A DNA stretch of 64,000 nt from Dioscorea cayenensis subsp. rotundata (taxonomy: Eukaryota > Streptophyta > Magnoliopsida > Dioscoreales > Dioscoreaceae). Position 1 is the stretch's first letter. Every line of letters begins with the position of its first letter. The DNA is taken from NCBI RefSeq assembly GCF_009730915.1, contig NC_052488.1, positions 19,400,305-19,464,304 on the forward strand, read 5' to 3'. Shown here in pieces: positions 1 to 11,722 of the stretch. Below the pieces are notes generated by a model that ran no database searches, was not told the DNA's origin, and was given only the letters and a program-made list of their open reading frames with translations. The position numbers were made by a program, and so were the translations under genes.

Positions 1-1320
1 AAAGGATTTGCTAGTGCAGCAAGGGATGTTGAAAGCATTAGAAGAGACAAAGCCTCAAGGTTTGGAAGACCAAGTTTGGTTGGATTTACAAACAAAAGCG
101 GCGGTACTTATTCGGTTGTGTTTGGCGGATGATGTTATGTATCACGTCATGGATCTCTCGTCTCCGGTGGAGGTCTGGAAGAAATTGGAGGGTCGATATA
201 TGTCGAAATCTCTAACAAATAAGTTGTATCCGAGCGAAAGCGTGACGGCTCGAAGATGCGGGAAGGTGCGGATCCGGTACAACATATCAATTTCTTCAAT
301 CACACGTCGATGATTTGCGAGAATCGAGGTCGTGATTGAAGATGAAGACAAAAGCTATGATTTTTGCTGTGTTCTTTACCGCCTTCATATGAGCATCTAG
401 TGACTACACTTACATGGGGGAAAGATACGCTCAAAGTAGATGAGATCACTACGGCGTTGTTAGCCCCACAATCGCGGAAGCAAAATAATCTTTGAAGGTT
501 CTCAAACGGAAGTGTTGTATGTGAAAGGCAACCAGAAAGCCCGGGAGAAGGCGGGGGAAAGATGATTTCGACAAAAGGAATTCCAGTAGTGAAGATTTGT
601 TCAATGTTATAAGTGCCGACAGATGGGGCATATTAGGAAAAGACTGTCCAAACAGGAAGCAACAGATTGATGAAAAGAACAGTAATTCATCACGGTTTGC
701 TAATGTGATCCAGTAGCGGTGATTCGGGATTGTAATGATGGGGATCTCGCTTTCGCTTTCATCATGTAAAACCTCGATTCATGGATTTTTGGATACGGGA
801 TGTTCGTTTCACATGACATGGAACAAAGACTGTTTGATTCATACAAATCGTGGGATTTTGGTTTTTGTCTACATGGGCAATGATAAAAGCTTGTGCTATT
901 ACTTTGGAAAAAGGCGCGATCAAGATTCGGATGCATAATGGTGTTGTTCGGACTTTGTGTGATGTTCGACATGTTCCGTAATTAAAGAAGAATCGATTTC
1001 TTTTGGGTACTTTGCATAGAAACGGTTTTGGCTATAAAACCGAAAAAGGATTGCATTGTGGTGAGTAAGAATGGTTTGATAGTGATGAAAGGAGAAAGGA
1101 GTGCTAGGAATATCTACACGCTGATGGGAAATACAGTTGTAGGTGGAGTTGTTGTTGAAGTTACAAAATCAGATCAAGGCAATCACTACAGGGAAGTTCA
1201 AGCATTGCTTGGACTTGATCAATGTCTCTAATGCTAAAGAGACATGGCACTCAATCTATTTGGAAGATAAGAAGCTCCCTGGTTTATATCTTCATGGGGT
1301 ATATTCGCTAAGGTGGAGAT
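1..1320 (+). pseudogene. Decayed Ty1/copia polyprotein with internal deletion
   Basis: This is the internal region of a copia-type LTR retrotransposon, no longer coding. The pieces run in the right order on the + strand. A gag segment lies at about 8-300 and includes SPVEVWKKLEGRYMSKSL, typical of the UBN2-type gag family. A CCHC zinc knuckle (C-Y-K-C...GHIRK then DCPNRK) lies at about 604-657 and is split by a one-base insertion. A protease motif FLDTGCSFHM lies near 784-815. The start of the GAG pre-integrase segment (LMGNTVVGG) is near 1120-1150. The sequence then jumps to KFKHCLDLINVS near 1195-1235, which resembles the end of the copia RNase H domain. Integrase and most of reverse transcriptase are therefore missing. 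Stops and frameshifts occur throughout. The 5' end lies outside the window. Confidence 0.8.
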
Positions 1321-1817
1321 TGTTGTGTATGGCTCATATACACAAGTAAACTACCAGATGTGGGAACGGAGTGGAGTGGCGTGACAACATCTGTCATATT
1401 GTGGGAGCATCAGTTTGATAGGTTGAGTGCGGGGGAAACGCCCCGCGGTACGATGTAAGGGTAATTTTGTATTTTGTTAGGATTATGATTTGATAATCTT
1501 GTAATTTGTATCCGGATAGGATTTGTATCCGGATAGGTTTAAAATATGGATATGTTTAGAATCTAGATAGGGTTAGGATCCAAATAGGTTTGTATTTGGA
1601 TAAATTTAGGGTTTTTACCTATAAATATTTGTAACCCCTAGTCTTTTTGTCTCAACTGTGAGGAGAGACAAGTGAATAAGAGGATTACTACTGCTCCACT
1701 CCCGGGGGACGTAGAGCACATTGTCGAACCCTCGTAAATCTTGTGTGCTTTTATTGTCTCATTGCTCTCTTGATTTCCCCTGCGGATCCTCTATTTTACC
1801 TAACTATTTTCCTAACA
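1321..1817 (+). mobile_element. 3' LTR of the copia remnant
   Basis: The sequence follows a purine-rich AAGGTGGAGA tract directly after the RNase H remnant. It begins TGTTG and ends near CTAACA, giving short inverted ends. It carries a TATA-like ACCTATAAATATT near 1617 and a U5-like segment ending in a motif close to GAACCCTCGTAAATCTTGTG, common in plant copia LTRs. The boundaries are inferred, because the matching 5' LTR is outside the window and no target duplication can be tested. Confidence 0.65.
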
Positions 1818-3629
1818 ACCTTGATATGAATTTGAATTTAGTTCAATAATCAAATATAATTCATGAAGTCAAAAAGAGACGCTGTTGGTATACAAACACT
1901 TTTTAAATTACTATTCAACTCAATCTCAATTTGAAATCAATTTGTTACAAATTGGATTAATAGAACTTTGACCCCCTTTCTTTTCTTTTTTTTTTTAATC
2001 AAAAAGCCCAAATAAAATGAAGAAAGAAAAAAGTGTCTATGTTGAAGACCGGAACAAGAACCAAGTCTTTAGTCTTCAAAATAAATACAAATAATTTTTT
2101 TTTATTGCAAGCCTAAGTACAAGTGTACAACGCATTGTGGTGCTCAATCTATTCTATTATAAGAACATGCAATTAATATACTCTCCAAAAGTTGGTCAAA
2201 TTTCAATCCCCAATCTAGACCCGTTTCTGTAAATTTATATTCCACAAATAAACCTACTTGCAAAAAAAAGAATCTATTCCTCAAAATCATCACATCAATG
2301 AATCACATCAATAAAATCATAATCCATGATGCAAGTTGAGCCAATTTCTAGATATAAAACCTTCTGTAACTTCAACTAGTGCATGATGATAACCATGTTA
2401 CATTAGCAGTGAAGGAAGTGGAGTCTATTCATGCACCAAGGAAAGAAAAACAAAAAAGAAAAATACATTGTTTTGGATATCATCAAACTAAATATGATAT
2501 TTATCTATAGATCATTTAGATTTCATCGAAGAAAATACGTTTGAAAAACAATTTATTACAAAAACATGTCACCTCTTTATTTGAAAAAAAAAATTATCGT
2601 TAAAAAAAATGTATGTATTGCTGATTTTTTTTTCTCTTCAAAGTGCAATATCAATGAGAACTAAGGTCTATATATATTAGCTTCATCCTCGTAGATATTG
2701 ATTAATGCGATGGTATGTTTGATTTAGTTATGTTGACTGAGTCAAAGCATGTGTTTTTATTTAGATAAGCATTTGATTGTTGTTGAAGAAGTGGCAACCG
2801 TGTGTTAAACATTCCCATCCTTGGTTTACAGACCATGGTTTTAGTATGCTAATAGTCTCCTTCACTTCATACCTACTAATCTTTGTTTAATGTATTCTCT
2901 TTATCCAACTAATTTCAACTGCATGTTTATTGTTCCTATTAGTATATGTTTACTGGTTTTATTATATAAAATATTACATATATTAGTTAATCATAAACAA
3001 GTCTATATAAACTAAAGTACAAGTGTGAGTGTATAGTTTAATACATAAAAAAGGTCTATGGTAGACACTATTAACATTAGAAATTCAAATAATCACATGT
3101 TTGTTGTTATCATTAAGAAAGGTATAATATATTGCAATATATATTATTGTACAACAGTGGAGGTTTATTATAATATCTTTTATTATAATATATTATAAAA
3201 ATTCTTGTTTTAATTCCCTCATTTATTCTATATCAATCTTAGCAGAACCGGACAGAACATTGAACCATTTAAAGTCCCAGATCACTTTCACAAATTTAAC
3301 CATTGGGTCAATATTCGATCAATATAAATAGTAATAATAAAATTATCATATTATATTATGTAATAAATAATAAAACATTATGTTACATGATTTCATTGTT
3401 TGAAAAGTAAAAAAAAAAAGAAACTATTAATTAACAAACAAATTTAAGCATGCTACAACCAACAAATTTGAAGTTTTAACATATAAAAACTAAAATTAAA
3501 AAACTAAATTAAAAGTCCATATTATTAATATCAAACACATCCATGATCCGTTCAATACACAACCGCATGAGTATTAACAACATATTTTTTAGTTTAAAAT
3601 GACATAAAAGACTCTGTATTTTTCATATA
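1818..3629. other. AT-rich intergenic DNA, no gene seen
   Basis: No coding signal was recognised. The stretch contains poly(A)/poly(T) runs. A short CCGGAC-containing block near 3240-3320 (AGAACCGGACAGAACATTG) resembles the terminal sequence of the hAT-like element at 6490-7147. Its probable partner block is at about 3955-4140, with a Stowaway-like MITE between them. Confidence 0.5.
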
Positions 3630-3907
3630 CTTTTTCCGTTCTTTTTTATCTGTCGTGATTAGCCGAATCTCACTTACCAAGAAACTTATTTATTTCACAA
3701 AATTTTATAAAGATTTAGTTATCTTCCCAAAATTACCCCTAATTTATATATTCACATTTCTCTCTCATATTTAATTCCAAGAAGAGAATTGAATAGAGTG
3801 TTAAGGGTAATTTTAGAAAAAAAATAATAATAAATGTTTCTTGATATTAAAAAATGACAAATAAAAAGAAAAATAGATTTGTGATAGATAAAAAAGAACG
3901 GAGGGAA
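3630..3907. mobile_element. Stowaway-like MITE, copy A
   Basis: A 278-bp element with terminal inverted repeats: left CTTTTTCCGTTCTTTTTTATC, right end complementary (GAACGGAGGGAA). TA dinucleotides flank both ends (3628-3629 and 3908-3909), as expected for Tc1/mariner-derived Stowaway MITEs with CTCCCTCCGT-type ends. The interior contains the family's shared segments ACCGAATCTCAC-like, CCAAAATTACCC and AGAGTGTTAAGG. It has no coding capacity. Confidence 0.8.
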
Positions 3908-4469
3908 TATAAAAAATCTATTAAGGGCAATAATGTAATTTTAAGGGTTTACAAAACCGATCTGGTTTATTAAAAAATGGGCAGTTCAACGGGTTATTAA
4001 TTAGATCCGCGATTCAATATGGCTCATTCTGGGCCAATTACAACTCTTGGTTAATTACAAAATTAGACCATGTCTATGACCGGTTCACCAATTCAATTGG
4101 TCAAACTAGCGGTCCGGACTTGTTCCGAAAACATTAGTCTATATATACTCTCCTAAACAATCACCAAGTTATTATTAAAAAGAAATAAACTATACAAACA
4201 TGAGTCTAGTATTGCATGAGTGCAAAGGTCTATTACAATATTGTACCTTTATTATAAAATATAAATATATATTTTAATTCCCTCCTTTGTTCTTTTCTCC
4301 CATATACCATGAACTCTTTTATACTTCAATAATATATATACATATATTGAAAAAATGAACACAATATTTATTTTGACGGTTCATGTATTTATGTATAGTT
4401 CTGAAAAAAACAGACAACAGAAGAAAAGTATAGGACAAGCATGCATAAGCTTTTGAATTGATTTGATTG
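3908..4469. other. Intergenic, CCGG-rich fragment then AT-rich DNA
   Basis: About 3955-4140 carries CCGGTTCACC, GGTCAAAC and GGTCCGGAC words like those at the ends of the 6490-7147 element. It is probably the right end of a more decayed relative into which MITE copy A inserted. The rest is AT-rich with nothing recognisable. Confidence 0.35.
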
Positions 4470-4562
4470 GTGATGGAGGTTAGCCAAGAATGGTGGGGCT
4501 TGAAAAGAAGGAAGAAGACACTTGGCTCTCATTCCCTAATAAGATGTGGCTAACCATCATTC
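4470..4562 (+). other. Hairpin with a miR169-like 5' arm
   Basis: TGATGGAGGTTAGCCA at about 4471-4486 can pair with TGGCTAACCATCATT at about 4547-4561. The 5' arm contains TAGCCAAGAATGG, which resembles the first half of plant miR169. The second half (TGGGGCTT) does not match miR169, and the inner part of the stem pairs poorly. At best it is a decayed or diverged MIR169-type locus. It may be chance. Confidence 0.2.
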
Positions 4563-4906
4563 ATGTGCTTCTAATATTTCAACACATGCCCCAATATTTA
4601 TTCATTTATATATATATATATATATATACATTTCTTCTATCACATATTATTGATATTATTCATTATCATGATATTTAACAATGATAAACCTCATCCATGA
4701 AGTCAGATTTTTTTTTTATTATACATATATTAAAAACAAAAATAACTATATATGAACGTACAAGCACAACCTAATATCAGATTTGAAAGATAACTATGGT
4801 GATAGAGAAAGTTCAGAGCTAGCATGGAAATTATTGATTTATGTTGCACTGTGCACACATGATATCCTCGTTGTTTTTTTGTTTTATTGTTTAATCTATT
4901 TAGAAG

Positions 4907-4947
<41 letters not shown>

Positions 4948-6489
4948 AGAGAGAGAATGAGTAATGTAAAGACTTAAATTTGAAATTTATAGACGTCAAC
5001 AGTAGTTATTGGATAGTAGCCTGACAGCAATTATCATCAGGAACAGTTCAAAACGCTTTCTATAATGTCGCACAATAACATAAACAATATAAAGATGTGC
5101 AATATTTATATAAATAAACGGTCGTTGAATGATGATTCAATAACTGTAAATTTATGATGTATATAAACAAGCCGGCGTTGGATGATGATTAAAAAAAAAA
5201 ATTATAATAGTATGTTTTTACAGAACAGTATTCTAGGGGCGTATCTTTTTAATATATATATATCAAAATGACATGCAAAATGAATGAAGTTACAAGTACC
5301 AATTAACTAGCAATGAAGCGATGTAAACCCCCTGAATGATGTCACCCAAATGTTAACTTGTCTTTATTTAAAAAAAATCATGAAAATTAAGATAAAGAGT
5401 TTAAGAGATATAAAAAAAAATTAGCTGGGAAGAAAATGTAAGAGTTCTGAAGAGTGACAAAGCGTAACATAAAACAGTAAAATCAATCGATTATCTTATT
5501 TAATTGATCTTAAGTTATTAACTTATCCTAATTTGATTAATATTTTTTAATTCTTTCAAATTTCTATCAATTTTATGTACAAATAGGTTCAATAATTAGG
5601 CCAATGATCAGTGCCATCCATATCCTAGGACCTAGGATGCTCATCAAAGTGAGGAGTGAGAAATAAATTTTTGTGTGCAAGAGTACTGAGTCTATTGACT
5701 AGATAAATAATACTAGTACCTGAAGAGTGAAGTGTCTCCCTTGAGTCTTGACTTTATAGACTCTTTGGAATCCAAAGTCATCCAAATGCACTTAAAACGG
5801 TGAAACTTTCACTGTTTCCTCTCATGCTGCAACAGTGCTTCCCAAACTTTGCCCACTTTACATGATATGTCTTCTCCATTTCAACATCCATATTATTTGC
5901 TTTACACTTTTCTTTAAATAACACTCAACATCATTAGTTGATCATATCATATAATAAAAAGTATGTAAATATTAAGGTGGCTTCTACACGTCGTTAAAAA
6001 AAAACTACAAGTATTAGTAATAACTTGATTTATCTAGTTTTTAAAAACATATTATTGGTATAAATGCTTAATTTGTTTATTAGTTTTAGTTTTTTGAGGT
6101 GGATGTCTTACATCTAAGATGATAAAATTTTAGTAGTACTCAATAAAATTTTATATTGTAACCTTTGTTTTTAATCTCAATTATAAGTATATTCAAGTAC
6201 AAAAATTAAATTATAATAAAAAATTATAAACAATATTTATTTTACCACTTGTATAATAATATGAAAGTTGGTATTTTATTATCATCAAAACTCAAATTCA
6301 TAGGATTCGTTGTTTGTCTGTATATATAAGTAGTGAATAATAGGTGATAAATACCCGTTTTTATGAATATAAACAGTACTGAATAGTACTAAAGCCCCAG
6401 ATGTACATTATTTATGCAGGATAAGAATCCCGTATGAACAGTACTGCTGTAAGAGTGATTTAAACCCATAATCTTCTCTTTATATTTTG
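4563..6489. other. AT-rich intergenic DNA with (TA)n tracts
   Basis: No gene was recognised. A (TA)n microsatellite lies at about 4911-4945 and a shorter one near 4605-4628. A GTTGAATGATGATT/GTTGGATGATGATT pair near 5124-5190 is a short imperfect duplication. The 8-bp duplication ATATTTTG at 6482-6489 belongs to the next element. Confidence 0.5.
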
Positions 6490-7147
6490 CTAGGTAGTCA
6501 GAATCGGACCGGACCTTCGAACCGGAGGAGGCCAAGGTTCAAGGTTCAAGAGTCAAGAGGTCCAACCGGGGTTGAACCGGATCAAACCGGATTTAATAAA
6601 TAAAAATATAAAATAAAATATATTAAATATTGTATTAATTTTTAAATCAAATACACATCCTATATTAATTTTCAAATCAAATACACAACCAATAAAAACA
6701 AACAAGTATTGATTCCATATTCAAAACACAACATTTAACAACATTTAGTTAAACTAAATTGATATGAAACACTAAATAATATTAATCTCATCAAGGCTTG
6801 AAGGCATGATTAATAATCAATAAGTTGATAAGAATCATTAATTAATAATCATTAAATCATAAGATAATTATTAATTAGATTATCATTAATTCATAATACT
6901 ATAGATAATTAGATATAAATATAAGATATTCATATTACCAATATCATATTAGGCTGATTTATTTAAGTTTTTTTAATTTTTTTAATTAAGTTTTAAAACC
7001 GGGAGAACCGGCACGACCGGGCGGTTCTCCCGGTTCATGGCCGGTTTTCCATTGCCCGGTTTTCTGAGCTGAACCGGACCGGCCAAGTGCCCGGGTCCGG
7101 TCCAACCCGGTTGGACCAGCCGGTCCGGTCCGGTTCTGACTGCCTTG
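6490..7147. mobile_element. Non-autonomous hAT-like DNA transposon with intact TSD
   Basis: A 658-bp element bounded by imperfect terminal inverted repeats. The left end is CTAGGTAGTCAGAATCGGAC; the right end read on the other strand is CAAGGCAGTCAGAACCGGAC. It is flanked by a perfect 8-bp direct repeat ATATTTTG (6482-6489 and 7148-7155). An 8-bp duplication with a C(A/T)AGG-type terminus fits hAT transposons. Subterminal regions are packed with CCGGTT/GGTCCGG words in both orientations around an AT-rich core. No transposase reading frame is present, so it would need an autonomous partner. Confidence 0.75.
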
Positions 7148-7324
7148 ATATTTTGGTGTCATACCGTTGGGCTATGAATATACATATTTTTTTATCAAAT
7201 ATATTTTAAGAGATACAATAATAAATATAATATATTTTCATAAAAACAAATACTCTAATATGTGCTTATATAAACCTATATATCTAAAATTTCCCATAAG
7301 TTCATAAAACGACATGTGTTAAGA

Positions 7325-7580
7325 AGTTCCTGATCTCTCGTGGACAGCGGATCGATCGAATGAGATCCGGTGAGCAGTGGGACTCTAATGTCGTTGTCAT
7401 GGGCAAAAGTGTCAAAGCGTTTGGGCAGGCTGTCTTGGACGGAGATCCGCGTTGACCGAGTTCTAACGGCACGTGAAGTCAGAGTTCCGCCCCTGAACCT
7501 GCGCCGAAATCAAGCCGGCTTTGCGGGCATCCCTAGTCTCTACCCAGTTATCTCCCCTCTGACACGTGTCATTACAGTGT
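7325..7580. other. Isolated GC-richer block, unidentified
   Basis: About 250 bp of much higher GC than its flanks. It ends at a palindromic GACACGTGTC (G-box core) near 7559-7570. Both strands have short open stretches. The minus strand reads RISVQDSLPKRFDTFAHDND, coding-like but unmatched by me, and no start, stop or splice structure is convincing. It may be a fragment of a transposon or LTR, or a captured gene piece. Confidence 0.25.
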
Positions 7581-7894
7581 ATATGATGTATATATAATTT
7601 TTTCCATCATTGTCATTTATATATATATATATATTTGTTTTTTTTCTAAATTAAAAAAATTCACATTTGATATTGACTAGCTGATATATTGTTATTTGTT
7701 TTATGTGTAGAATATTTGTATTTTTTTGCCAAAAGAAAGAAAAGAAACAGATTTCGTATAACATCAAAGTAGATATAGATTGAGATATAAATTTTTCGCG
7801 TCTACATTTTAGATATGATTTATTAAAAAACAAATATAGAGATGTTTATGAAAAACTCGAAAGATTAAAAACGGATATTAACCGATAACTAATA

Positions 7895-8450
7895 CTTTCT
7901 CCATTTAAAAATATATGTCGTTTAAGGATGTTATACAATAATGAAGGATATCATTAAATTTTTAAAATTTAACATAAAAATCAACCAAATTACTAAACTA
8001 TCTCTCTCTTCAAACTATATATTTTTCTTGTGACTATAAATATTATTTTCTTTATTTATAAACTACCTCCGTTCTTTTTTATGTGTCGTGATTAACCGAA
8101 TTTCACGTACCAATAAAATTAGTTATTTCACAAAAATTTATAAAAAAATTAGTTATCATTCCAAAATTACCCCTAATTTATATCTTTAAATTTCTCTCTT
8201 ATATTTAATTTCAAAAAAAAAATTAAATAGAGTGTTAAGGATAATTTTGGAAAAACATAATAAATGCTTTTTATGTTAAAAAATAACAGATAAAAAAAAA
8301 CATAGATTTGTGATATATAAAAAGAAATAGAGTGGATTACTTATGAAATCAAAGAAGGATAAAATTGAAAAAAAAAAAAATTTACTTTGATATTGTAAAT
8401 AACAATTATTTTAGAATAATTATTTATTTATTTATTTTGGAATGGAAATG
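7895..8450. mobile_element. MITE interrupted by a second MITE
   Basis: The left end CTTTCTCCATTTAAAAATA, preceded by TA, is answered at about 8430-8450 by TTATTTTGGAATGGAAATGA, approximately its inverted complement. Stowaway-like copy B (about 8063-8336) lies between. I read this as one MITE family member split by insertion of another. The right boundary is inferred from an imperfect match. Confidence 0.45.
8063..8336. mobile_element. Stowaway-like MITE, copy B
   Basis: Same family as copy A. It contains CTCCGTTCTTTTTTATGTGTCG, then ACCGAATTTCACGTACC, CCAAAATTACCCCTAA and GAGTGTTAAGG, ending with a degraded right repeat (AAAAAGAAATAGAGTGG). It sits inside the 7895-8450 element. Confidence 0.7.
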
Positions 8451-9949
8451 ATTGAAGCAATGAGGTCATCATTAATATAATAATGTTTAAAAAAAGAATG
8501 AGGGGGCAAAAATTTTATTTCCTCATTTAATATTTCAAAGTGGTAGGTAATAAAAAATAATTTTTTTTCTTTTTTCTTTTAATATTTTAAAGCGGTACGT
8601 GGTAAAGAGCAAATGTTCCATTTGTGGACAAGTTCACATAGTCAATTAAAACCAGAGGATGTTTGGCTGGTAAATGGTGAGTAATATCCAAGAGTAATTC
8701 CGTTATTTTTAAAATAATGTTTACTTATTTAAATAAGTATATTTAATATTCCAAAATATTAATATTAATAAATATTAATTGTTAATTAAAATAATAATAC
8801 ATTATTTTAGATATTACAGTATCTACTCAAATAATTTTTGTAGCATAGATAATCCGCTAAAATAAGAATATATACTGTTAACAGTAATATGTAATTTGAA
8901 TGAATAGAACATTATATTTTTAGTCTTATATTTTAAAAACTATGACTGATTAATTTCACTACTTGATGAGCCATAATAGTACTTTTAATTTAAATAATTC
9001 TTTTTTTAATAGAGTGTTCACAAAAATAGAAACCTCGTCTTGATTTGTAAAATATTTTTGTATATATAATATTTTTTTATTAAAAACCAATTTTCATTTT
9101 AAAATAAATATTATTCAAAATACTAATTAGAGTCAACATAAATTCAAATGGTAATATATAAATCATTGTACATATTCAAATTTACTTAATTTTATATTAC
9201 CCAAAAAATCCATATTAAACTCAACCTAACAAAACAAGCACTTATCACAAACATTATATAATTGGAAAAGAAACAGCTTTTTAACATATATACTGGGATC
9301 AACGTGGTGTCGTGTCAAATAAAATCATTTTTATTAATTTTTTTAATAATAATTAATTACTATTGTTTTCTTAAATTCAATTAAACAAGCATTTGGAGGT
9401 CATTTGGAGGTAACCAGCATTTAGCATTTCAAATGTGTTATATTCATTAAAAATATATTATCTTTATATTTATATCATATTAATTTTAAATTTCACATAT
9501 CCTTATATAGTTGCTTTCTCTTTTTTTTTTTTTGATAAATTAATGATCTATCCATTTTATTAAAAAAAAATTATAATATAGTTGCATCCTATAAGTAATC
9601 TAATTCATAATCTCTCGTTATCATAAATTAAATACTACATATTAAATAGTTTGTTATTGAAATATAACATGACACACAAACCACCCAATCGAATTGGTTT
9701 CATTATATTATATCAATTTAAATAGCATTCAAGTTTACAAATTTCAAATAAATATATCCGAATTAAATCACGTTGTTGTCAAAAGTACTTAATTAATCTT
9801 TTGACACGTTGGTGGTCATATCATGAAGAAAATGGTCCTCCACAAACAACTCTAAACACGTGACACATGCACCATGCATGCAAAACACATGCACACGTAT
9901 ATATATATATATATAATCCTCACTTTCTCGCCATCTCTTTCTATCTCAG
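8451..9949. other. AT-rich intergenic DNA
   Basis: No gene was recognised. A segment TTGATAAATTAATGATCTATCC near 9532-9555 recurs in diverged form near 11390-11420 (AATAAATTAGTGGTTTATCC), suggesting two relics of one small repeat. A (TA)n tract lies near 9898-9915. Confidence 0.45.
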
Positions 9950-9950
9950 T

Positions 9951-10770
9951 CTATATATATATCTCTCTAAGCAAATCATTATCATCCTCAAGTTTTAAAA
10001 GAAAACCATGACCTTCAATATATATATTCTTAAGTTTAGTGATGCCAAAACCACTCATCCACGAAGCATCTTTCAAGGTCTCCCTCAAAACAATATCAAG
10101 CGCAAATGTGCTTAAATTTCCAAACCTTATAATTGGCAAAAGCCGAATAATCCGTCACTCAAATCTTTCATGTTCACATTATTTAATGTCAAACATCACA
10201 TATAATTGCTCCAACGACACTATTTTAGCTTCACATCAATTAATTAAACAAATATTAATGTGAAACATATATAGTTTATAAGGTGCAAGCTTCCTCGATC
10301 ACACGATTCACACAAATGATTTGTTAGTCAATTTACCGACACAATAGACAATCACTTTCAAGTAGATACCACAACTATGATATTTTCTACATGATTTTTA
10401 TCAATATATATATATATATAATATTATATGGACGGTGGTTCGTTCGTTGTTTTCAAACAAGTCAAGAAGTTTTTGAATTTCTTCAATATATTCTATGGTC
10501 CACGACTCCACACATGCACATTAAGCTTGAGCTGTATCCCAATCTTGATTTGATGATAAGTGAATTAATCAAACTCTCATTGTGTTCCCACATAACTTCC
10601 TTCACATCTTCAACCCCTAATAATGACATTAGTTTAAGTTTGGTGATAAAGGTCGAAGTTTTTTCAAGGTTAGATCAAATAGATGAAGTTGTATTAGTTA
10701 GTACTTGCATATATATATATATGCATTATGCATTCAAACCAAAGAGGACTAAAGACTAAGATTAGAAATG
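9951..10770 (-). pseudogene. Degenerate LRR-like protein remnant
   Basis: Two blocks on the minus strand look like eroded leucine-rich protein. About 9951-10160 reads LPIIRFGNLSTFALDIVL, then ITKLKNIYIEGHGFLLKLE, ending in a stop. About 10480-10670 reads LMSLLGVEDVKEVMWEHNE and INSLIIKSRLGYSSSLMCM before a stop. The spacing of Leu and Ile and the GVEDVKEV phrase resemble plant NB-LRR leucine-rich repeats. No NB-ARC domain, start or splice structure was found, so family membership is an inference. Confidence 0.3.
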
Positions 10771-11671
10771 AATTATAAATTAAAGAACTCATTTCAACGT
10801 TCAAAAAATAAGAAGTATTAAAAGATCATCAGTGACGTAAAAAGAGTTGATATAAAGTTTGAAAAATTAAGTTTGAAAAGTGAGAGCTTGGACAAACTCG
10901 GTTAACACGTATTGAGGACTTGAGAATGTTCTAATGACAAGATGGGATGTGTGAAAAGTGAAGCACAACACACATAAGAAAGAAGAATATATGGAACAGG
11001 CTTTACTTTTTTTCATAGAAAACACACATATATATATATATAGTAGTGAATCTTATTTAGTTTTCTATACGGAAAGATTTATATGGTCCTACATACATTT
11101 GGCATCACCGTCCTAATTATTAATGCAATAAAATTCCAGATTGGGTGGATATCTGTCCACTTTTAAAGCCCTCTATCATATGTGTTTGGGATTGAAATGG
11201 TAAACTCTCAATTATAGAGATAGGGTTGATCAGTTGATTAGATATAATAATAATAATCTATATAATATTATTAAATTAACTGTAAAATCTGCTTCAAAAA
11301 AGTTTCAAGAAATAACTTTAAAATAATTTATTAAAAAAATTATTACATTTAATTTTTTTTATATTAAATATAGTATATATACATACTCTTTTTTTAATAA
11401 ATTAGTGGTTTATCCACCTTATTAAAAAAAAAATATTATATATACATAAAGTTTGCATTGTAAAAATTTCTTAATTTATTTTCCTTTAGATATCGTATAC
11501 CAATGGTTTGCATTGTAAGTAATTATTTAATAATAAACGTCTTTTTATTATTACCTTTGGTTTAATGGAAAATGGATAAAGTGACTTATAAATATAAAAG
11601 ATCATCCTTTTCCTCATGCTGGGTTGGTTAAGAAAAAGAAAATTTCTTTATTCTCTTTCAGTCCTATACGG

Positions 11672-11672
<1 letters not shown>

Positions 11673-11718
<46 letters not shown>
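11673..11718. repeat. (TA)n microsatellite
   Basis: About 23 TA units. Similar long tracts lie at 4911-4945, 20315-20350, 25589-25622 and 49393-49447. Confidence 0.95.
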
Positions 11719-11722
<4 letters not shown>

